6,333 nucleotides of DNA from Halieaceae bacterium UBA6060 (lineage in GTDB: Bacteria; Pseudomonadota; Gammaproteobacteria; Pseudomonadales; Halieaceae): NCBI GenBank assembly GCA_002428935.1, contig DIYG01000092.1, positions 3,781 through 10,113 on the forward strand, written 5' to 3'. A program made the translations under genes and the position numbers. Position 1 is the stretch's first letter. Every line of letters starts with the position of its first letter. Below, piece after piece: positions 1 to 4,633 of this stretch. The notes under the pieces are model-generated. The model ran no database searches. It was not told the DNA's origin and saw only the letters and a program-made list of their open reading frames with translations.

Positions 1-2
1 TC

Positions 3-1700
3 ATGGCCCGGCGAGCCAGAACGTCCGGCGACGAAGCTCGTCGCTTTGTCGAAGCCAATACAAAAACACCATTGGGCGTGCGTTATTTGGGCCATTATTT
101 GGATTCGGCGGGGCGAGATCGACGTTGGGGCGATTATCTGGCCGCCGCTACCCGTGAACCCAAGAGTGAGAAACTGCGCTGCTATTACGCTAGAGCAAAA
201 CGGGGGCGTGGTGCCCAGGAGGAAGCCTGGAAACTCGCCGAGCGGTTGTTTGTTTCTCCGAGTTCCGTGCATGACAGCTGCGATCCCTTGTTTCGCCTTT
301 GGCGCGCCCAAGGTGGGCTGAGTAAAGACCTGATTTGGGAGCGGGCCAAGTTGGCCTTCGCAGCGCGCGAGCGAGGCCTGTTGCGCTATACCGCATCCCT
401 GGGGGGGAATGACCCGGCCCTATCGGTCCTACAGCGGGTGTATCAGGAACCCCAACGGGTTGAGGTGTTGGTTAAGGATTTGCCCCAGCCCGAGCGGGGT
501 GAGGTTCTCGCCCTGGGGTTGGAGCGTCACTCTCGCTACGACCCGGCTCGCGCATTGCGTCAGTTTCAGGGATTGGCGACCGATGAGCTCACTTTGCGTC
601 AGCACGAGCGTGTGGCCGACGCCATTGCCTTCCGGGGGCTATTGGAGCGAGACGAAGGCGTGCGCCACTGGGTGGACAAGAATCTGGCGACCTGGCGCAA
701 GGATCGACTTACGGAACTCCGCTTGCGCTGGGCCATCAGCGAATCGGACTGGAAGGCGATCGAGGCTCATGTCCCAAGCCTGAACGATGGCAAACGTCAG
801 GACGGTGCCTGGCGCTATTGGTTGGCCCGGGCCCAGGAGGCATCCGGTGACAAGGAGCTTGCCAAAGAGGCCTTGCAGGCCCTGGCGGAGGAGCGCAGCT
901 ACTACGGTTTTCTCAGCGCTGATTATTTGCAAAAACCCTACTCGTATCTGGAGGAGGGGCAGACCCAGGAAGATCCCTCTACAGCTTTGCCGGCTTGGGC
1001 GCAAAGCGCGGCGCTGCGGGTTCAGGAGCTGCAAGCCATCGACGAACCCCGCCTCGCTCAGGCCGAATGGACGCACACCTTGCAGCGTTTGGATGCACCG
1101 GCCCAGTATCAACTGGCGCAGTTGGCTCACGGCCAGGAGTGGTATCGCCTTGCCATCGATGCGGCGAACGCGAGCCGCCATTGGAACGCCCTCGATTTAC
1201 GCTTTCCCCTCGCCTATGTGGACGATTTCCAGCGCCGCGCCCAAAGCCGCGCGGTACCGGTCAGCGAACTCATGGCCATTGCCCGCCGGGAGAGCGCCTT
1301 TTTCCCTAGCGCTCGTTCGCCCGTGGGGGCGAGAGGGCTCATGCAACTCATGCCCTCCACAGGCATTGCCGTCGCGCGGAAAGAGGGGATTCCCCTTAAC
1401 GTGAGTGATCTCTACAGCGTGGAGCACAACCTGGATCTTGGGAGCGCCTACTACCGACAATTGTTGGATCGCTTTGATGGCAAACGCCCTGTCGCCCTTG
1501 CGGCCTACAACGCAGGTCCCAATCGCGTGCAGCACTGGATTGGCCGAGACTTACCCCTTGATGCCTGGATAGAAACCATCCCCTACCGGGAAACCCGCGA
1601 CTATGTGAAAGCCGTGCTCGCCTACAGCGTGGTGTTTGATCATCGCCTGGGACAGACGGCGCAGCTCTTAACCACGGAAGAGCGTCGCGCTCGTTTCTAG
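3..1700 (+). CDS. slt: Soluble lytic murein transglycosylase (Slt70-like), 5'-truncated by window edge
   Basis: This periplasmic enzyme cleaves the MurNAc-GlcNAc bond of peptidoglycan and leaves a 1,6-anhydro-MurNAc end. The readable 565 residues have the Slt70 plan. A long alpha-helical, superhelical part runs to about residue 400, including the Slt-typical stretch around CYYARAK near residue 60. A C-terminal lysozyme-like domain follows from about residue 415. In that domain I see ARRESAF with the presumed catalytic Glu at 430, GLMQLMP at 445-451, AYNAGP at 501-506 and YVKAVLAY at 534-541. From memory, E. coli Slt70 places its catalytic Glu about 75 residues later in the precursor, so roughly 75 residues, including the signal peptide, lie before the window. 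The ATG at 3 is therefore probably an internal Met. The next gene starts 8 bases after the stop, which suggests co-transcription. Family assignment is firm; the true start is not visible. Confidence 0.95.
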   Translation: MARRARTSGDEARRFVEANTKTPLGVRYLGHYLDSAGRDRRWGDYLAAATREPKSEKLRCYYARAKRGRGAQEEAWKLAERLFVSPSSVHDSCDPLFRLWRAQGGLSKDLIWERAKLAFAARERGLLRYTASLGGNDPALSVLQRVYQEPQRVEVLVKDLPQPERGEVLALGLERHSRYDPARALRQFQGLATDELTLRQHERVADAIAFRGLLERDEGVRHWVDKNLATWRKDRLTELRLRWAISESDWKAIEAHVPSLNDGKRQDGAWRYWLARAQEASGDKELAKEALQALAEERSYYGFLSADYLQKPYSYLEEGQTQEDPSTALPAWAQSAALRVQELQAIDEPRLAQAEWTHTLQRLDAPAQYQLAQLAHGQEWYRLAIDAANASRHWNALDLRFPLAYVDDFQRRAQSRAVPVSELMAIARRESAFFPSARSPVGARGLMQLMPSTGIAVARKEGIPLNVSDLYSVEHNLDLGSAYYRQLLDRFDGKRPVALAAYNAGPNRVQHWIGRDLPLDAWIETIPYRETRDYVKAVLAYSVVFDHRLGQTAQLLTTEERRARF

Positions 1701-1708
1701 TACCTATC

Positions 1709-2419
1709 GTGATCAGCTTCGTCATACCCGTGCTCAACGAGGGGGGCACAATCTCGGGCTTGCTTACGCAATTGCGCCGCAATTTCCCCCGGGCGGAACT
1801 TATTGTGGTCGATGGGGGAAGTGCCGACGACACCGTCAAACGGGCGTTGACGCTGGCCGATGCGGTTCTCCAGGGCCCAGCGGGGCGGGCGGCGCAGATG
1901 AATCTCGGTGCCGGAGGCGCGAGGGGAGAATGGCTGTTTTTTTTGCATGCCGACTCACAACCGCAGTTCGATGGTCGTGAGCTTGAACCGTATTTGGGTG
2001 GTTCCGACTCCTGGGGATTCTTTTCTATCCGCTTGCTCGGCCGGTCCCGCGCGCTGGGTCTCATCAGTTGGTTCATTAATCGGCGTTCCCAATTAACGTC
2101 CGTAGCTACGGGCGATCAGGGACTCCTTTTACGCCGGGAACTATTTCTGGAACTGCAGGGCTTTGCCGAGCTTCCCCTCATGGAAGATGTGGAATTCAGC
2201 AAGCGCCTACGCCGCAAAGCCAAGCCTCTGCGTTTGCCGTTGCAGATAAGCAGCAGCGGGCGACGATGGGATGAGCAGGGAGTGGTGAATACCGTCCTGC
2301 GGATGTGGGTTTTGCGGTTTTTCTATTGGTGTGGCGTTTCGCCGCAACGTTTGTGGCGACATTACTATGGCCCCAAAGCCCTGGGTGTTCGCTCCGGTGC
2401 GGACCAGCACCATGATTGA
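1709..2419 (+). CDS. Family 2 glycosyltransferase, rSAM/selenodomain-associated type (TIGR04283-like)
   Basis: This is a cytoplasmic GT-A fold glycosyltransferase of 236 residues with no membrane segment. Visible motifs are IPVLNEGGTI at residues 6-15 (nucleotide-sugar binding strand), VVDGGSADDT at 33-42, HADS at 80-83 (the DXD-like metal/nucleotide site), GDQG at 135-138 and MEDVEF at 158-163 (acceptor/catalytic acidic site). The C-terminal tail has WVLRFFYWCGVSPQRL, typical of this subfamily. The GTG start at 1709 is chosen because the family begins right at this beta-strand. No good Shine-Dalgarno precedes it, so translation may be coupled to slt, which stops 8 bases upstream. It overlaps the next gene by 8 bases, and the same pairing recurs in many genomes. 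Some pipelines call it an arsenosugar biosynthesis glycosyltransferase; its sugar donor and acceptor cannot be told from the sequence. Family is secure, substrate unknown. Confidence 0.9.
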   Translation: MISFVIPVLNEGGTISGLLTQLRRNFPRAELIVVDGGSADDTVKRALTLADAVLQGPAGRAAQMNLGAGGARGEWLFFLHADSQPQFDGRELEPYLGGSDSWGFFSIRLLGRSRALGLISWFINRRSQLTSVATGDQGLLLRRELFLELQGFAELPLMEDVEFSKRLRRKAKPLRLPLQISSSGRRWDEQGVVNTVLRMWVLRFFYWCGVSPQRLWRHYYGPKALGVRSGADQHHD

Positions 2420-3056
2420 AGCGGCTCCGCCCCAGTCGGCTCGCTTGTTACAACAATTTGCCCGGTACCCCGTGCCCGGCCGCGTGAAGACCCGGCTGCA
2501 GGAGGCCCTTTCCGCTGAGGAGGCCTGCGCTGTCCATGAGACTTTACTGGCGCGTACGGCGAAAACTCTCCTGGCCTCGCAACTGGCTCCCGTTGAATTG
2601 TGGTTGGATCAGATAGCGTCTCATCCTTTGATCACGGAGCTCTGCCACCTTGGCGCGGGCGGGCCATTCCTGCAGCGCGGAGAAGACCTGGGTGCGCGGA
2701 TGGCGCATGCTCTGGGTCGCGGACTTGAGCGCGCCGAGACCGTCGTGCTCGTGGGCAGCGATTGCCCGGATCTCGATAGAAGCTATTTGCAGGAAGGTTT
2801 TTCCGCGCTCAAGACCCACGATCTTGTCCTTGGGCCGGCGGAAGATGGAGGTTACGTGTTAATCGGTTGCCGCGTTTTAGAGCCCAGGATCTTCGAGGGG
2901 ATAAGCTGGGGTACGGGAAGGGTGCTGGAGGAATCCCTAAACCGGGTTAGCCAGACTTCTTTGAGCTGCAAACTTCTGGAGCCACGTTACGATATCGACC
3001 GACCAGAGGACTTTTATCGTTGGCAGGCCTCGGGGGATACCGTGGATCAGGCGTGA
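2412..3056 (+). CDS. DUF2064 / TIGR04282-like transferase (CofC/MobA-like fold)
   Basis: This 214-residue cytoplasmic protein has a nucleotidyltransferase-like GT-A fold. Family hallmarks are RYPVPGRVKTRL at residues 18-29 (phosphate-binding N-terminal loop), VGSDCPDL at 114-121 (metal and nucleotide site) and LGPAEDGGYVLIG at 140-152. The family is called rSAM/selenodomain-associated transferase 1 and resembles CofC, MobA and GlmU-type enzymes; its reaction is not established. It may make a nucleotide-activated donor for the adjacent glycosyltransferase, which is inference. The ATG at 2412 is preferred: it overlaps the previous stop by 8 bases and puts the conserved loop near the N-terminus. 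The open frame continues back to 2331 (with another ATG at 2367), but that would add residues absent from the family. A TTG at 2445 is a less likely alternative. The stop overlaps the convergent gene by 10 bases. Confidence 0.88.
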   Translation: MIEAAPPQSARLLQQFARYPVPGRVKTRLQEALSAEEACAVHETLLARTAKTLLASQLAPVELWLDQIASHPLITELCHLGAGGPFLQRGEDLGARMAHALGRGLERAETVVLVGSDCPDLDRSYLQEGFSALKTHDLVLGPAEDGGYVLIGCRVLEPRIFEGISWGTGRVLEESLNRVSQTSLSCKLLEPRYDIDRPEDFYRWQASGDTVDQA

Positions 3057-3460
3057 GCCGCTACCCGTCGTTCCATGGTCCTGGAGCCATGCCCGGGCTG
3101 CCACTCGTTGTCACCGCGTGCCCGTTCTGACATCAGATAGGCGATAGCGGTGCAGTAACTGAGGTTAGTCTGTAACTCATTATCGGGGTTACTCAGAAAG
3201 GCTCGTTGGCTCGCGAGTCCGCGTACGCGGCTGGCAATGTCCGGTCGGAATGCCAAGTAGCGATCCCATAGGTCCCGGTGCTGATTCGAAGTGATGCGAA
3301 ACAGCCCCAGTCCCGACGCGCGGCGAGAGAACAAGCTTTCCTCTTCGCCACGCAGGGCAGAGGCCAGCAGCTCCCTTTCCGCTGCCGGGGACCACACCCC
3401 GAGGTATTCCAGGGTGGGTTTTATCACCTGCTCTCGCAGGTGTTCGGCCGTGATGTACAT
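3047..3460 (-). CDS. Phage-associated lysozyme/transglycosylase-like protein, orphan
   Basis: This encodes 137 residues with no signal peptide or membrane segment. The pattern VIKPTLEYLGVWSPAAE (residues 12-28), then an acidic cluster EEE at 39-41, SGLGLFRIT at 49-57, HRDLWDRYLAFRP at 61-73 and NLSYCTAIAYL further on, resembles small phage-encoded proteins. In those, a similar opening (IRP.L..LGL.SPAAE) leads into an ES motif, then GLGLYQ-like and WDNYL-like segments, and I recall them as lysozyme-fold-like. One of Glu39-41 could correspond to the Glu of that ES motif, but the surrounding loop differs. The start is backed by GAGGAG 8 bases upstream. No other phage gene is visible. It faces the TIGR04282-like gene tail to tail with a 10-base overlap and has a long AT-rich leader region. 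Coding status is good. The family call is from memory of the pattern, and enzymatic activity is uncertain. Confidence 0.72.
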   Translation of the reverse strand: MYITAEHLREQVIKPTLEYLGVWSPAAERELLASALRGEEESLFSRRASGLGLFRITSNQHRDLWDRYLAFRPDIASRVRGLASQRAFLSNPDNELQTNLSYCTAIAYLMSERARGDNEWQPGHGSRTMERRVAAHA

Positions 3461-3468
3461 GTAGCAGG

Positions 3469-3474
3469 CTCCTC
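3469..3474 (-). promoter_or_regulatory. Ribosome binding site of the phage-like gene
   Basis: On the minus strand the sequence reads GAGGAG, followed by 8 bases and then the ATG whose first base is 3460. This is a strong Shine-Dalgarno match. It fixes the start and supports the frame as a real gene rather than a shadow of anything on the plus strand. Confidence 0.75.
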
Positions 3475-3556
3475 GCAGGATGTGGGCTGGACGATTTAGG
3501 GTTGCTCGTCTTCTAACCCGGTTTGCTTGCTAACGCGTGCTGGTCGCTTTCTCTAT

Positions 3557-3576
3557 CTAAACCTTTCGATGTTTAG
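3557..3576. repeat. Inverted repeat CTAAAC-N8-GTTTAG
   Basis: A perfect 6-bp inverted repeat with an 8-base spacer lies about 100 bases upstream of the start of the phage-like gene. It could be a regulator half-site pair or a leader hairpin. No T-run follows on either strand, so it is not a typical terminator. Six-base repeats of this kind can also arise by chance. Confidence 0.4.
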
Positions 3577-3620
3577 CCTTTGAGGGCCAAACCTTGCTGG
3601 ATGATGTCAGTGGGCAATGT

Positions 3621-3640
3621 TTGCGGTTCTGATGCCGCAA
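3621..3640. repeat. Inverted repeat TTGCGG-N8-CCGCAA
   Basis: A perfect 6-bp inverted repeat with an 8-base spacer has the same geometry as the repeat at 3557-3576 but a different sequence. No T-tract follows on either strand. It could be a hairpin or an operator in the leader of the minus-strand gene. Significance is unproven. Confidence 0.4.
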
Positions 3641-3660
3641 CTCTTCTTGCCTACCTAATA

Positions 3661-3673
3661 CCTAACCACCAGC
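3661..3673. repeat. 13-bp direct repeat, copy 1
   Basis: The sequence CCTAACCACCAGC here is repeated exactly at 3943-3955, where it covers the last codons and stop of the yciH-like gene. The copies are 282 bases apart. On the minus strand both are preceded by GTGA and a short variable stretch, so the similarity may reach about 21 bases with mismatches and one indel. It may be a partial duplication of the gene end. Chance is not excluded: another 13-bp match (3165-3177 with 3784-3796) exists in the same window. Confidence 0.45.
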
Positions 3674-3857
3674 TAGATCACGAAAGAGCGCCTAACTCAC
3701 GGGCACTTTCCTTAGCACCAGGGTAATTTTTACCATAGGAATGAGAAATATCCAATATAAATTAACGATTTAGAAAGGTTTATTTAGTCTGTAACTGGGA
3801 AAAGGCGCTAACTCCCTATTTTTTACTGTCTATATATCCAGGGGTTTTGCAGTAATT

Positions 3858-3874
3858 TTTGAAAATCGTTCAAA
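3858..3874. repeat. Inverted repeat TTTGAA-N5-TTCAAA
   Basis: A perfect 6-bp inverted repeat with a 5-base spacer sits in the AT-rich spacer, four bases before the larger hairpin at 3878-3922. Its dyad form would suit a dimeric regulator, but AT-rich DNA often gives such matches and no promoter is recognised beside it. Confidence 0.35.
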
Positions 3875-3877
3875 TGT

Positions 3878-3922
3878 GATCAAAAAATAGCCAGTCAAGC
3901 CTGAATTGCTTGTTTTTTGATC
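3878..3922. terminator. Possible bidirectional terminator hairpin downstream of the yciH-like gene
   Basis: A perfect 10-bp inverted repeat, GATCAAAAAA (3878-3887) and TTTTTTGATC (3913-3922), encloses an inner stem CAAGC/GCTTG (3896-3900 and 3908-3912) with a 7-base loop. On the plus strand the inner stem runs directly into six Ts. On the minus strand, starting 21 bases past the yciH-like stop, a bulged AGC/CAG-CTG/GCT stem is followed by ATTTTTTGATC. The arrangement of A-tract, stem and T-tract is what a two-way intrinsic terminator looks like, but the stems are short and low in GC, so efficiency is doubtful. It could instead be a protein-binding dyad. Confidence 0.5.
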
Positions 3923-3942
3923 GAAAAATGGACAGTTCTGGC

Positions 3943-3955
3943 CCTAACCACCAGC
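3943..3955. repeat. 13-bp direct repeat, copy 2, at the yciH-like stop codon
   Basis: This is the second exact copy of CCTAACCACCAGC. Read on the minus strand it encodes the terminal Ala-Gly-Gly and the TAG stop of the yciH-like gene. A repeat that overlaps a gene's 3' end and recurs in the adjacent spacer has the look of a target-site or gene-end duplication, but no integrase or transposase lies between the copies. Confidence 0.45.
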
Positions 3956-4315
3956 CAGTTTCACCGTGTGGCCCTGATCCTGGAGAAAGGCTTTGATCGT
4001 TTCCCGATGATCTCCCTGGAGTTCCACGATGCCATCTTTTACCGCGCCGCCAACGCCGCAGCGCTGTTTCAGGGTTTTAGCCAGGGCTTTCACGGCTGCG
4101 GTATCACCGGGAAGACCGGTCACAACCGTGACCACCTTGCCGCCTCGACCCTTGCTTTCCCGTCGCAGGCGAACGATTCCGTCCCCGTCGCCGCTCGCCG
4201 CAGTCTTTAATAAGCGGCAACGACAGTCCGCTTCTACGACGCCGCAGTCCGGGCAGAGGCGCCCCTTGTCCGTGCTGTATACGGGCCGCGAACTCTTGGC
4301 GCCACGACGATTCAT
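3944..4315 (-). CDS. yciH: YciH/SUI1-family translation factor (eIF1-like) with N-terminal Cys motif
   Basis: The product is a 123-residue eIF1/SUI1-fold protein expected to act at the ribosome. In E. coli the homologue YciH is tied to initiation fidelity and stress-linked repression. Landmarks are VYSTDKGR (residues 12-19), a metal-binding-like CPDC at 21-24 with CRC at 31-33, then the SUI1 domain from about 46 with GRGGKVVTVVTG, CGVGGAVKDGIVELQGD and the terminal VKLAGG that E. coli YciH also carries. The Cys cluster is absent from E. coli YciH (108 residues) and suggests a small zinc knuckle. The start at 4315 is chosen because GGGAG lies 8 bases upstream. Starting at 4321 leaves only 2 bases, and the longer frame from 4378 would run into the divergent slyX. 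The gene is divergent from slyX with 61 bases between them. Confidence 0.93.
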   Translation of the reverse strand: MNRRGAKSSRPVYSTDKGRLCPDCGVVEADCRCRLLKTAASGDGDGIVRLRRESKGRGGKVVTVVTGLPGDTAAVKALAKTLKQRCGVGGAVKDGIVELQGDHRETIKAFLQDQGHTVKLAGG

Positions 4316-4323
4316 AAGCATTG

Positions 4324-4328
4324 CTCCC
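4324..4328 (-). promoter_or_regulatory. Ribosome binding site deciding the yciH-like start
   Basis: GGGAG on the minus strand is 8 bases from the ATG at 4315 but only 2 bases from the in-frame ATG at 4321. The spacing favours the shorter protein beginning Met-Asn-Arg-Arg. Confidence 0.65.
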
Positions 4329-4365
4329 GGGTTGATACAAGGTGTAGGGTACAGCGCTTTTGCGC

Positions 4366-4372
4366 GGGGAGG
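4366..4372 (+). promoter_or_regulatory. Ribosome binding site of slyX
   Basis: GGGGAGG lies 4 bases before the ATG at 4377, which is strong in sequence but short in spacing. A second in-frame ATG at 4392 has a weaker GGAAG 5 bases upstream. The first start is preferred because it gives the same number of residues (12) before the conserved LE..LAFQ block as I recall for E. coli SlyX. Confidence 0.6.
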
Positions 4373-4376
4373 TGCC

Positions 4377-4601
4377 ATGGCGGAAGATCGTATGCAGGAC
4401 TCGCTGGCGGCGCTGGAAGCCGAGTTGGCCTTTCAGAACGATGCGGTTAACCAGCTAAACCAGGCCCTCGCCGATCAACAGCAAGACTTGCTTCTGCTGC
4501 GCCGACAGGTGGTCCTGCTCGGCGAGGAACTGGCGGCGTTAAAAGCGGGAGGAGCACCTGGTGTTCCTGAGGCGGTCGATGAAAAGCCACCTCATTACTG
4601 A
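4377..4601 (+). CDS. slyX: SlyX family coiled-coil protein
   Basis: This small acidic protein of 74 residues is almost entirely heptad-patterned coiled coil (residues about 8-57, with LEAELAFQN, VNQLNQALADQQ and LRRQVVLLGEELAAL). It ends in the SlyX hallmark tail PPHY. No signal peptide or membrane segment is present. SlyX is widespread in gammaproteobacteria, and its molecular role remains unclear. Its length matches E. coli SlyX closely. It diverges from the yciH-like gene and is followed 32 bases later by avtA on the same strand with no terminator seen, so the two may share a transcript. The upstream extension of the frame to 4029 is discarded because it runs through the opposite-strand yciH-like gene. 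Confidence 0.92.
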   Translation: MAEDRMQDSLAALEAELAFQNDAVNQLNQALADQQQDLLLLRRQVVLLGEELAALKAGGAPGVPEAVDEKPPHY

Positions 4602-4633
4602 TCTTCTCTCCTAACCCTCGGGCTTCATCTTCC

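Larger units (their letters stand above)
3461..3943. other. 483-base gene-free spacer, AT-rich in its second half
   Basis: No open frame here has a convincing start or protein pattern on either strand. By hand count, 3721-3930 is about 32% GC (67 of 210), against roughly 55-60% in the flanking genes. The spacer lies upstream of the minus-strand phage-like gene, so it should carry that gene's promoter, and downstream of the yciH-like gene, so it should carry that gene's terminator. It contains several short inverted repeats (3557-3576, 3621-3640, 3722-3734, 3858-3874, 3878-3922), a 13-bp direct repeat with the yciH stop region, and five CTAAC words, all on the plus strand. I could not pick out a confident -35/-10 pair. 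It may be a decayed remnant of acquired DNA; that is inference. Confidence 0.7.
4316..4376. promoter_or_regulatory. Divergent yciH-slyX intergenic region
   Basis: These 61 bases must hold the start signals for both divergent genes, unless one promoter lies inside the opposite coding region. A TTGATA at 4332-4337 resembles a plus-strand -35 box, but no suitable -10 box sits 16-18 bases later. I therefore assign no exact promoter. Both Shine-Dalgarno sites lie in this interval. Confidence 0.4.

Noticed and set aside
639..1181. Long minus-strand open frame inside slt
   Set aside because: It lies wholly antisense to a gene with clear Slt motifs, shows no recognisable protein pattern, and is expected in GC-rich DNA.
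1396..2076. 226-codon minus-strand open frame across the slt/glycosyltransferase junction
   Set aside because: It is antisense to two well-supported genes and has a low-complexity Pro/Ser/Arg-rich translation without family signature.
3278..3499. Plus-strand 73-codon frame opposite the phage-like gene
   Set aside because: No ribosome binding site or protein pattern, whereas the minus-strand frame has both.
3741..3773. Ten-codon plus-strand frame after AGGA in the AT-rich spacer
   Set aside because: It is too short, the AGGA is only one base or so from the ATG, and nothing supports a leader peptide because no plus-strand gene follows nearby.
3165..3796. Second 13-bp direct repeat TTAGTCTGTAACT at 3165-3177 and 3784-3796
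   Set aside because: One copy lies inside the phage-like coding sequence with no similar flanks, and an occasional 13-bp match is expected by chance in a window of this size.
3510..3950. Integron attC-like site suggested by RYYYAAC words such as GCCTAAC
   Set aside because: No matching GTTRRRY core site was found in the spacer, and there is no paired L-box structure.
4332..4355. Sigma-70-like promoter TTGATA...TACAGC ahead of slyX
   Set aside because: The spacing between the boxes is only 12 bases and the -10 match is poor.
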